A DNA stretch of 64,000 nt from Agelas oroides. Taxonomy: Eukaryota; Porifera; Demospongiae; Agelasida; Agelasidae. This document shows, piece by piece, positions 54,971 through 64,000 of this stretch; the stretch's first letter is position 1, and the number at the start of each line of letters is the position of its first letter. The translations under genes and the position numbers were made by a program. The stretch is taken from NCBI GenBank assembly GCA_949130485.1, contig OX422199.1, positions 212,501-276,500 on the forward strand, written 5' to 3'. The notes beneath the pieces were generated by a model. That model saw only the letters and a program-made list of their open reading frames with translations. It ran no database searches and was not told the origin of the DNA.

Positions 54971-56370
54971 ATCTATTTTTAAAATTTGACGTCTGGTCAA
55001 TCACTGAAATGCACATTGTTTTTTTTTTTGCTCTCACAATTTGTTAACAATTTGTTAACACCAAACTTACCCATATTTGCATTCCTTCGTTTTCACCTGT
55101 ATTAATACACACCTCCCTGTTAGCTCTCCCTGTTGTACCAGTGAATTTATCATCCCCGGCCACTTCAGATTTCTGTGTATGCATTGTCTGTTAAATTTTA
55201 GTAAGTCTACAGATATGTATTGAAATTAAATATACCCACCATTAATATGTTTAAAAACTTCAAATTTTAATCTAATCATCTGCTTGCAGGAAACAAATGG
55301 GTCAGTGAAGGCTAATGTTGAATGCAGTTACAAGAGAGGCTCGAAGCTCAATGATAGTGCTTTGACAGGGGGTAGCCTCGTCCCCAGGCCCCTCCCTCTC
55401 CTTGGGGGGGAGGGGCCTGGGGACGAGGCTACAGTGGGGGGTTTCCCCTCTTGGGCCATCCAATCTGGCTCATAGGAAAGGTCCTCCTAGGCTCTCCACG
55501 AAAAATAAAAATGGAGGGGGAGAAGAGCCTGGGAACGAGGCTAATGTCCTCCCACTATCTCCAACTGGAAGTTCTTTCTATCTGCAAACCGAAACTGAAA
55601 TTATGCACTGCTAATTCACTGAAACCAGCTGCGTGTAGACACAAGTCTCCTGACAGTTTACACTACGGTTTACACAAGCTCGCGCACCACAATGCAGTGG
55701 GAGATCAGAATTTTTTTTTTTAGCTCCTTCAGTTGCTTTGGGGGCATGCTCTCAGACCGATCCCTCCCAATTTACCTTGATCCCCTCTACATAGGTGGCT
55801 GGCTGCTAGAAAGAATGTGCAAGCACAATATTTGTCAATAATATGCAAGCACAATATTAAATATGCAAACTGCCAAACATCCCATCTGGCTCATAGGGAA
55901 TGTCCTCCGGCCCACTTACCTCCAACTACAATATTTATGCAAACCGAAAGCACAATCACCACTAATTCACTGAAGCCAGCTGCGTGTTGACACAGGCCTC
56001 CGGTTTACACAAGCACGCCCACTCTGCACCACAATAGTCTGTCAGCTGTTTCCAACATGTCGGACTGAGTCACGCACTGCGTACCGACTGCGACAATCCG
56101 CTCGAGTGTCGTACAAAGATCGAACCACCAGCACATCTGCCAGCCACATTAGCCTAGGTACAGTCACTACTCAGTGCATGATGCATACATGTATGTGTAC
56201 TTGTGTGTAGTGCAGTTTGGTGGCACTTTGGAGCCTGATGGCTGAGTGTGTGTATTCACAGATTCTCAACTATTTTGCATGCTTGTTTCTATTCAGTTGG
56301 TATGACACTGGTATCATTGGCCCTCCTGACCATCTGAGCTACACACATAGCCGTGACATTGGGTACAGAA
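54971..56370. other. Spacer between HUNK-like gene and beta-helix gene
   Basis: No supported coding exon. It contains a MITE-like hairpin (55,373-55,431), a half element end (GAGCCTGGGAACGAGGCTAA, 55,526), and a diverged direct repeat: CATCC-AATCTGGCTCATAGGAA at 55,458 resembles CATCCCATCTGGCTCATAGG at 55,879, each followed by CTGAA(A/G)CCAGCTGCGTG. The promoter or 5' UTR of the next gene should be at the right. Confidence 0.5.
55373..55431. mobile_element. 59-bp MITE-like hairpin
   Basis: TAGCCTCGTCCCCAGGCCCC / GGGGCCTGGGGACGAGGCTA. Near-perfect palindrome. Confidence 0.85.
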
Positions 56371-59300
56371 ATGAGACAAGGTCAGCAGCAGCTTAAGACT
56401 ATGACGGCCATTTTGACTTTGTTGATGGTCTGCTGTTTAACTGTCTCCAAGGCACGTGTTATTTATGTTGGTGGTACCAATGCTACAGACAGTGACACTT
56501 GTGGCCAAGAACCATCATCACCTTGTCGTAGCTTGAACGTTGCACTCGGACTTGTGACAAATTCTACCATGGTGGTTATTGAGAAAGGGATTTATCCTTT
56601 GAATGACAGCGCCAATCTCTCCTTCGTGTATACCAGTGATGTGACCTTACTGGGGCCAAATGGGAGGGAGCCGGAAGTGAGAGTTGTGTGTGAGGAAGAC
56701 GCTGGCCTATCGTTCTTCAACTCAAGTAATATTACGATTCAGAACATTGAGTTTACTGGTTGTGGTGTCATGCACAATAGCACAAGTCGAAACTACAGTG
56801 ACTCTTCGTTTTCATTCCTAGATTTTCGCTCGGCTATGTACTTCTTATTTTGCAAGGACGTCAGTTTTGATCATGTGACGGTAACCCATAGCAACGGGGT
56901 TGGGTTGACCCTTTACAGTACCAACGGAGACAACGTCTTCCAGAATTGCAATTTCTCTTACAATTCTGCGGAGCCTGGCTCCCCAGGAGGGGGAGGTGTG
57001 TACATTGAATTTATCGTCTGTGTACCAGGAGAAGCAGAACAATGTGTGAATGATTCTGACATCATGAACAACCTACTAGAGAGAAACTCAAATGCCCACT
57101 ACACTTTCAACAACAGTTATTTCGGTTTCAATGTTGCACAAAATGTACGAGAGAATACAAGTTACACCTTTCACCAACCGACTGTCCTCAATCACGTCGC
57201 ATTTGGACATGGAGGGGGAATGAACGTCTACTTTTGGAATGTCCAGAACAGCTCCATGGTGATAAACAACTGTGAAATTGTCGGCAACAAAGCATATTGG
57301 GGGGCAGGTGTGCTGGTGGAATTCTTTGAGCATTGTCATGGAAACAGCTTTGAAATGTACTCTTCAACTGTTCGTGAGAACAGGTGCCAAGCTGGAGCCA
57401 ACTCGACCAAGCCAGCTGGCACAGAGGGAGCGGGAGGAGCGATGAAGCTTGGCTTTGTCTCTGTAGTTGAAAGCAGCAACAATTCTCTTCGTTTTGATAA
57501 CTGCAGTTTTACCAACAATTCAGCTTATTGGGGCGGAGGAGGGGTGTTTAAGGCCTGTCCAGAGCATGGCCGTGTCAATGCAACCAACATGATTGAATTC
57601 ACTGACTGCTCTTGGTCCTATAATATTGGGAAGCTGGCCGCAGCCATCGAACTGACGGTGTTGAACTTTATTGGTCATGGGGCTCTGACCAGACCACTTT
57701 TCACCCGGTGTAGTTTCCGAAACAACTTTGACCCTCATAAGGGTCTGAAAAATACCTACATGGGCACAGGCACCGTTCTTGCTGACTACCTTCCTGTCGC
57801 TTTTGCTGAATCTGTGATATTTGATAGTAACCGTAGAACCGCACTGGTCGTTGAGAACACCATTGTGGATTTTCTACCCAACTGTAATGCAAGCTTTATT
57901 GGTAATAGTGGACGAAATGGTGGAGGTATCGGACTGTGGGGGTATGCTTATGTTCGTGTACATGAGAATACCAGCATGTTCTTCATAGACAACTTATCTT
58001 GGAAATACGGAAGTGCCATTTTGTCTTACAGCTTGGCAGAACATGGGCTGGTTGGCTTAGGGAACTGTTTCATCCAATACAGCAACATCACCATCAGGAA
58101 CACAACTCTTTTCTACTTTGCAAACAACTTGAGAGAAGAAGGGGATGGTGGCTATTCGATCTCCGCTGTCTCTCTCCTGCCTTGCCTCTCAACTGAGCAC
58201 ACACCAGAAAACATCAACACTAACAACGCTACCAAACTCGTGTTCTGTGACGACAACTGGGTGTTTGAGGAGGAAGATAAGAACTGTACGACGGACATTG
58301 TCACTTCTCCTGCTCTCTTCAACAGTACGATGTACCACATGGAGGTCATTCCTGGCAAGAGAGAGGTCATTCCCTTGGAAACGTTTGATGACAAAGGCAA
58401 TCCTGCGATGGATAGAACTCTGATGAAAGGATGGTCTTACTCACCATATGCCTCTTTGTTCAACAACTCAGTGTACCTCACGGATCACACCCTCCATCTC
58501 AAAGGTAGGCCCAATTCAACCGTTAAAATTGGACTACGAACTGATGATCCTCGAGCAATTTACACAGAAGTCAATGTGACTCTTCTTCCCTGCCCACCTG
58601 GATTTATGGCAGAGGATCCTGATGCCAATCTCACAACGTGCGTATGTTCTGGGACTTTTGGAGGTTTTCTACAATGTAAGCAAGAGGACTTCCATTCTAA
58701 CTTGAGACGAGGGTACTGGATTGGGTTGTACAATCGCTCAGGAGAACAGCCAGTTCAAGTAGTTGGCCTCAGCGCGTACACCTCCCAAGCTACACAGGGG
58801 GAGTACCCGCCATTACCTGACCGACTCTCCAGGCTTGATGAAGCACTGTGTAACGCTACCAACAGAACTGGGATTATTTGTGGGGCCTGTCTACCAAACC
58901 ACAGCATTGTGGCTAACTCCCGACATTGGCACTGCGTTCCTTGCTCCGAGAACGAGGCCAAATACAGCTGGGTTTTCTATCTGTTGTCAGAATTTGTTCC
59001 CGTGACGATATTCCTAGTTATTATTCTTCTCTTTCACATTAATATCACAACTGGCCCTGCCAACGGCTTTGTCTTCTTTGCACAAGTGCTCACAGCTGCA
59101 TTTTCCATTGATGGAGACAGAACAATACCCCTGGACAAAATAACCAAGTCAGCTGGCACTCTTCAGCAGCTGTTTTTCATTCCCTACTCCATATGGAATT
59201 TGAGGTTCTTTGAAGACGTCTTTCCTTCATACTGCTTCAGTCCAGAACTCGATTCCCTCGATCTCATTGCCATCAACTACCTGGCAGCTGCCTACCCTCT

Positions 59301-60456
59301 TCTCCTGATCATACTCTTCTACGTCTTCATATCCCTGTACGACAGGGGAGGAATTGTATACACCATCTGTAACCCCTTACACACCCGTCTGATTCAGTGC
59401 TTGCGCAGATGGAACCTGAATAAAAGATCCGTCATCGATGCTTTTGCAACATTCCTCGTTCTTTCCTACACCAAGTTTACGCTTCTTTCGTTGTATATAC
59501 TGCAACCCGGTGAGCTGCTCAATTATAAAGGAACTCATGAAGCGTACGTAGTATTCCGTAATGGGAATATCGACTACCTCCATGGAAAGCACATTCCGCT
59601 ATTTTGCCTTGCTGTTGTTGTGCTCGTCACAGTTGTCATCATTCCACCATTTTTACTTCTTTTTTACCCTCTGCGGGAGAGCTACAAGAGGTGGAAGGAG
59701 GCACGCTCCGAGGGTAGTTCCGTCTACTCCCTCTCGGCTTCGAATACCCACGATTGGACGAGAGGACGGCTTAAGCAATTCCTTGAGACGTTCTACGGCT
59801 GCTACAAAGATGGACTCGTTGAAACAACTGACGGGGGGAGAGTCCACATGCCTACACGGGACTACCGCTATTTTGCTGGGGTTTATTTTTTGCTCCGATT
59901 GGTCGTGCTCGTCGTATACGCTTTCACCAGCATTTGGTTCATGCATTACATTCTCCAACAGATGATTTGTACCATTGGAATCCTCCTTTTCGCCGTGATG
60001 AGGCCGTACAAGAACCGTTGGTACAACAACTTGGATGCGACTATCTTTGGGCTCTTAGCTATCATCAATGTACTGAGCATCTATAATACTTACCTCACTG
60101 CGATCGACGCTGATCCAGCGAGATGGGCATTTTCTGTTCAGTACACCCTCATCTTTTGCCCACTGATCTACCTGACAGTGTACATCCTCTGGTACTTGTG
60201 GCAAATGCTTCAGGCAAAGAAGGAACGGGGTACCACTGTCTACGTGGCTGACAGCAAAGTCAGTAAATTTGATAAAGAGTTTTCGGACTATTATCGCGAT
60301 GTTGACGCTGAAGGGAGAGACAGACATATGAACTATTATCCACCAAAACCATCAGATGAATCAGACAGATCTGCGAGAGAATCTGATTCGCTCCTGAAGA
60401 ATGCCTCCGACTCGGGTCTGGCTGAAGCCAACCATTCATCATACGGCTCAACTTAA
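56371..60456 (+). CDS. Large surface protein: beta-helix ectodomain plus ~9-TM C-terminal region, single exon
   Basis: Function unknown; probably a plasma-membrane receptor-like protein. The start was set at ATG 56371 because the frame's earlier GTG is unlikely in an animal; 1361 aa. A signal peptide follows (TAILTLLMVCCLTVSKA). Residues ~35-720 form a right-handed parallel beta-helix-like region with many NCSF/NNS rungs and GGG turns (NNSAYWGGGGVF, NKAYWGAGVL, GRNGGGIGLWG) like POMP-type repeats, heavily N-glycosylation-prone. Next comes a Cys-rich juxtamembrane part (LPCPPGFMAEDP, CVCSG, RRGYWIGLY, ICGACLPNHS). From ~868 to ~1283 are about nine hydrophobic helices (VPVTIFLVIILLFHI, YPLLLIILFYVFISLY, VVVLVTVVIIPPFLLLFYPL, FLLRLVVLVVYAF, LIYLTVYILWYLW). 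A Ser/acidic cytosolic tail ends YGST. No intron is seen. An NLR gene lies 480 bp downstream on the other strand. Confidence 0.88.
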   Translation: MRQGQQQLKTMTAILTLLMVCCLTVSKARVIYVGGTNATDSDTCGQEPSSPCRSLNVALGLVTNSTMVVIEKGIYPLNDSANLSFVYTSDVTLLGPNGREPEVRVVCEEDAGLSFFNSSNITIQNIEFTGCGVMHNSTSRNYSDSSFSFLDFRSAMYFLFCKDVSFDHVTVTHSNGVGLTLYSTNGDNVFQNCNFSYNSAEPGSPGGGGVYIEFIVCVPGEAEQCVNDSDIMNNLLERNSNAHYTFNNSYFGFNVAQNVRENTSYTFHQPTVLNHVAFGHGGGMNVYFWNVQNSSMVINNCEIVGNKAYWGAGVLVEFFEHCHGNSFEMYSSTVRENRCQAGANSTKPAGTEGAGGAMKLGFVSVVESSNNSLRFDNCSFTNNSAYWGGGGVFKACPEHGRVNATNMIEFTDCSWSYNIGKLAAAIELTVLNFIGHGALTRPLFTRCSFRNNFDPHKGLKNTYMGTGTVLADYLPVAFAESVIFDSNRRTALVVENTIVDFLPNCNASFIGNSGRNGGGIGLWGYAYVRVHENTSMFFIDNLSWKYGSAILSYSLAEHGLVGLGNCFIQYSNITIRNTTLFYFANNLREEGDGGYSISAVSLLPCLSTEHTPENINTNNATKLVFCDDNWVFEEEDKNCTTDIVTSPALFNSTMYHMEVIPGKREVIPLETFDDKGNPAMDRTLMKGWSYSPYASLFNNSVYLTDHTLHLKGRPNSTVKIGLRTDDPRAIYTEVNVTLLPCPPGFMAEDPDANLTTCVCSGTFGGFLQCKQEDFHSNLRRGYWIGLYNRSGEQPVQVVGLSAYTSQATQGEYPPLPDRLSRLDEALCNATNRTGIICGACLPNHSIVANSRHWHCVPCSENEAKYSWVFYLLSEFVPVTIFLVIILLFHINITTGPANGFVFFAQVLTAAFSIDGDRTIPLDKITKSAGTLQQLFFIPYSIWNLRFFEDVFPSYCFSPELDSLDLIAINYLAAAYPLLLIILFYVFISLYDRGGIVYTICNPLHTRLIQCLRRWNLNKRSVIDAFATFLVLSYTKFTLLSLYILQPGELLNYKGTHEAYVVFRNGNIDYLHGKHIPLFCLAVVVLVTVVIIPPFLLLFYPLRESYKRWKEARSEGSSVYSLSASNTHDWTRGRLKQFLETFYGCYKDGLVETTDGGRVHMPTRDYRYFAGVYFLLRLVVLVVYAFTSIWFMHYILQQMICTIGILLFAVMRPYKNRWYNNLDATIFGLLAIINVLSIYNTYLTAIDADPARWAFSVQYTLIFCPLIYLTVYILWYLWQMLQAKKERGTTVYVADSKVSKFDKEFSDYYRDVDAEGRDRHMNYYPPKPSDESDRSARESDSLLKNASDSGLAEANHSSYGST

Positions 60457-60938
60457 CATACAATGTACAGGTCTACATAATGCTGTAATTGTGTCATTTT
60501 GTTGTGTAAAAAACAGTGATTTGCAAGATTGATTTGTGTAACTTGATGATGCAATTCGTGATCAGAATCATCACCTGCCACATACTTATTGTCGACCTTG
60601 TATTTTGTATCTTTGCTAACTTTACATGTCCAAGTAATTTAACTATTTCCTTACAGTAGAATGAAGTTACATTAACCATTAGCATTGGGGTTAATGGTAA
60701 CTAATATTGTATTCATATTAAGCTCTGTTGGTAAAACTACACACATTTCAAGTTAGGGGATAGCCCCTACTGGCCTTGTTACTGGAAGCCATGGTGGTCC
60801 CTCAATATAGTTATGTTTGTGACTGGTAACCCCCTGTGAAAAAGTATGGCTAAAAATTTATATGTTGCTATGGTGCTGATATTCTTATTAGACTACTATA
60901 TAAAACTTATCAACATCAAACAAGAGTAACTGGAACTG
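60457..60938. other. Convergent spacer, beta-helix gene / NLR4
   Basis: AT-rich probable 3' UTR sequence; no gene or clear repeat beyond a short TTAACCATTAGC/GGTTAATGGTAA inverted pair at 60,672-60,702. Confidence 0.5.
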
Positions 60939-63574
60939 TTAGTCACCTGAAGAGTAGAATCTCATTCTTCTGTCTACCCCACTAATAGATGACTTGTACC
61001 TTTTTGGGAGGTATAGTGTAATAGTTGTATTGTGTGTGAGAGAGTCACTTAGTTTCTGAGTTCCTTCTTCGCCTATGGAATCATCTCGTAAGTCCAGTTT
61101 TTTCAGTGACTTGTTCTTGAGCAGCATTTCAGCAAAAGCAGTAGCTCCTTCGGGTCCAATTAGGTTGTTCTGCAAGATCAATTTCTGCAGTGTATTATTT
61201 GCAGACAGAGCACTTGCTAACTGACATGCCCCATTTGACTCTATGTTGCATTGTCTTAGGTTGAGATGAACAAGGGTCTGGTTTGTCCTCAGCACTGAAG
61301 CCAGTGAGATGTTGGTTTGAAAGAGAGAAAAGTGCGAGTTCCTCATGTTCAAACACTCGAGTGTGGTGTTGTGACGGAGTCCACTGATGATCAGTTCAAC
61401 AGCTTCTGGAGGGAGGTCATTGTTACCAATGTTGAAATCCTTGAGAGTTGTGGATGATGACAGCAGTTTATTCAGAGCTCGGCAGTCTTCCACACCGATT
61501 CCAGTCTTGTCCAACCACAGCACCTCAAGTGCTGTCAGTGATGTGACCAGTGGAACAGCCCCTCCCTGACCAATGTTGGGATTTTCAGACAAGTAAAGTG
61601 TCTTGAGATGAGGCATGTATGGGATGAGATGGGTAGTGGGTGCACAGGATTCCGAGTGTAACTTATTGTAATGTATATAGAGTTTCACAGCCCCATCAGT
61701 TGTAATATCATTCTCACTCAAGTCCATCTCAGAGAATCCTCCTGTGCAATGGGTTTCTTCCTCTGCTGCACCTCGCACCAACATTTCCACTCCCTTATCT
61801 CCAATGTTGCAGTCTGGAAGGGCAATCTTCCAGGTACAGTTGCTGTGAGACACACAGTAGCCCAACACAAAGCAGTCAAATGGAGTCACTGTCCTGTTTT
61901 GTCTATGGAGTTGAATATCAGAAGACTCTAGCAATTTAGCAACGACATTTTTCTCCTGTGCTTCAAAAAACCAGTGCAGAGTATCAAAGGTGAACTCACA
62001 TACGACACTAGCTGAGTCAACACTAGACTTTTTTACATACAATGTGTTAAGCACCTCACTCGGATACCCATTGAACTTTTTTAGTCCACATAGAAACTGC
62101 AGTACCATGTGAAAGTGTTGTTGTTCGTGATGGTATTCATACTCTCTCTTGTTTTCTTGATATTCTCTGAAATGATCAATCTGTTTTTCCACTGGCTGCT
62201 GTGAGAGGTGAAATGCAGCCAGATACTCTTGCACAGTCAAGTGCAGGAAGTTGTAGGAAACTGCAGCCCCTTCATCTACATACAGCTCTGTGGCACACTG
62301 CATCAGACCCAGGGTTTCAAAGTTCTCTGGGAGATCAGGGAAAATCACCTGCTGATCATGAAGGATTCCTTCATATGCTATTCTGCCCAGTTCACACAGC
62401 TGTTGGTAGACATCTTGGGGCAGGTCACTGAAACTACGTACCCTCCACCTCTTCTTCTTGCTGTGCACTGGATGGTTGAACAGGTAACGCAGAAGCAGAG
62501 TGCGAACTAGGGAGGCATACAGCTCTGTCATGGTCTTGGGAACTAGGGTGTCATCTTTCCTGCTGTTTCGGTAGACTTCAACCACAATGGCAGAATTGAG
62601 AGGGATGTACATCAAGCTATTGATGTGGGGGTAACATGAGATGTACTTCTTCAAGTCAACCAGTAGTGAGGGGTCATTGGGTATGGTGCTCTCTAAATAG
62701 GACTGGATGTTGTCTTTCGTGAATCCAAGGATCTCGATATGCTGGGATATGTGTCTCTTGCATTTCCTGTGGAGGAACTCACTTGCCCAGGGGCGGCTGG
62801 TGATGAGGACTGTGGCCTCTGGTAGCTCCCTTCCTGTGATGACATCCAGGAAAACAGAACTCTCAGTGCGTAACTCCTCCGGGAGCTCGTCATATCCCTC
62901 AAATAGAAGGAGCACCCCTTTGCCCCAGGTATCTTGGATCTCTTCAACTGCTGCTTGCTGGACCTGGTGGTCATGGTATTGGAAGAGGTCGGAAATGTTC
63001 TTTGCAGCTCGCAAACTCTTGTCTTGAAACTTCAAGAGGATAACCAGCTGGTACTGCTGGAGTAACTTTTTCTTTGCCCACTTGCGGCACAGTTTCCAGG
63101 CAAAGGTGGACTTTCCCACACCTGGTGCCCCCTCCACAAGAATGCACTTTGGCCATGACTTATTTGGCATCTGGGCAATTTGGCCAATGTCCATGACTCG
63201 CTTTGACTTCATGATATCATCAATGTTCCCATGAATTGTGGCTCTCGTGAACTGATCTGCCTCTTGTTTTGTGATTTCCTCCCTTTCTATTAGGGCAATG
63301 TTGATGTATTTCTTGGATCTCACTTGTGGCCATTTGTCATCAGTTGGTTGTGACTCTCGTGTATAGACAGACTTGAGGTAGGAGGCATAGGTATCGACTG
63401 CAGATGAGTCACAATAAGTTGTAGAATGTAGGAAGTACTGTGGTGGTGGTGTTCGGTGTTTATATTGGAAGTCAAATGGTTGTATAGTGTGTTCCAAGGG
63501 ATGCTTGGGTTCTGTTGTTGGTTGCTTAGCTGATTGGGGAGGTAGGGGACCCACAGAGGTGTAGACAGGTGTAG
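60939..63574 (-). CDS. NLR4: NACHT-LRR exon of an NLR gene, 5' exon outside window
   Basis: The large exon starts after an acceptor (CCTATCACAG, next base 63574) with two bases completing a codon, the same phase as exon 2 of NLR1 and NLR2; no CARD exon is found in the remaining ~430 bp, so the gene is cut by the window edge. It encodes a distinctive Pro/Gln-rich linker (VGPLPPQSAKQPTTEPKHPL) then YASYLKSVYTRESQ, KKYINIALIEREEI, Walker A GAPGVGKS, LLLFEGYDE, TSRPWA, NFLHLTVQEYLAAFHL and RI-type LRRs, with only one copy of the LRR pair that is tripled in NLR1. Open throughout (877 codons). The linker differs from the PSSPP...KRPK linker of NLR1/2, so this is a separate lineage with a shared core. 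Confidence 0.87.
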
Positions 63575-64000
63575 CTGTGATAGGAGGGACAGATGATGAT
63601 GCATAGTTGTTGGCAGTAGCAGTTTATGTATGCATGATCAAGAAGCAGTTGTGTGGTGAAAGATCCACTGTACAACTGCTTCTTGATCATACATTTGCCC
63701 TCCAGAAGTAGGATACTTAACATTTGTAAACTACTTCCCTGGGAAGTAGCTTTTTTCTATTTTTTGGCACTGATGGTAAGGACTTAATGTAGCCTTGCCT
63801 GTATTTTGGACGCAGCTGCACCAAATGCAGACCCCAACTCTTGCCCTCCAGATGTAAAGCCACTCCTAGTCCATCAAGCCAGACCATCTCTCACCCTCTT
63901 TTCTGAAGGCTAAGAGATGGTCTGGCTAAGCCACGCCCATGAAAACCATCTATAGTATACTACCCAAAGGTAAAACAAAGTTGCAATAGCTATTAGCTAT
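63575..64000. other. NLR4 intron/5' flank with two hairpins
   Basis: A hairpin at 63,632-63,693 (GCATGATCAAGAAGCAGTTGT / ACAACTGCTTCTTGATCATAC, written as imperfect arms) and one at 63,870-63,938 (CAGACCATCTCTCACC / AGAGATGGTCTGGCTTAG). No CARD-like frame is visible. Confidence 0.6.

Noticed and set aside
60939-63574. Transposon- or virus-derived NTPase
   Set aside because: Walker A/B, winged-helix end and RI-type LRRs identify an NLR; no capsid, polymerase or integrase-like segments anywhere in the window.

Overview
The window is nuclear DNA of an early-branching animal, most likely a sponge. This is an inference from gene content: a cluster of CARD-NACHT-LRR (NLR) receptors whose NACHT-LRR part is encoded in one very large exon, small introns, clear metazoan genes (CCM2, KHDRBS/Sam68-like, HUNK-like kinase, B9D2), and a large single-exon beta-helix/multi-TM surface protein. 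A cnidarian cannot be excluded by eye. I saw no retroviral, Polinton or toxin-like sequence.

Layout. 1-10,090 is almost pure repeat: a ~1 kb foldback, several minisatellites, an A-rich ~290 bp tandem array, a ~41 bp minisatellite, and a ~3.3 kb G-tract minisatellite (6.3-9.7 kb) that leaves all three minus frames open but is not coding. 10.1-15.2 kb: CCM2 (+). 15.2-18.7 kb: gene-poor, with foldback elements. 18.75-21.3 kb: Sam68-like KH gene (-), head to head with intronless UGDH (+, 22.0-23.4 kb). 23.7-25.5 kb: intact six-exon MRPL13 (+).

24.6-41 kb is a segmental array in which the 3' half of MRPL13 and an NLR gene on the opposite strand were duplicated together. Unit 1 has the intact MRPL13 and an intact NLR1. 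Unit 2 has a frameshifted MRPL13 fragment and NLR2, which carries one in-frame TGA. Unit 3 has a rearranged MRPL13 fragment and NLR3, a multiply broken pseudogene. A fourth NLR (60.9-63.6 kb) runs off the right edge without its CARD exon.

42-55 kb is a compact housekeeping/ciliary block: a coiled-coil gene (-) head to head with RPS20 (+), B9D2 (-) head to head with a HUNK-like kinase (+). 56.4-60.5 kb: a 1361-aa beta-helix surface protein next to NLR4, so the right half joins putative intracellular and surface recognition genes.

Throughout, short palindromic elements ending in TA-GCCTCGTTCCCAGG (or GTCTCGTTCCCAG) sit in introns and spacers; some are nested in each other. Exon structures of CCM2, KHDRBS, MRPL13, RPS20, B9D2 and HUNK were assembled by eye from GT/AG sites, phase agreement and remembered human protein sequences; no alignment was run.
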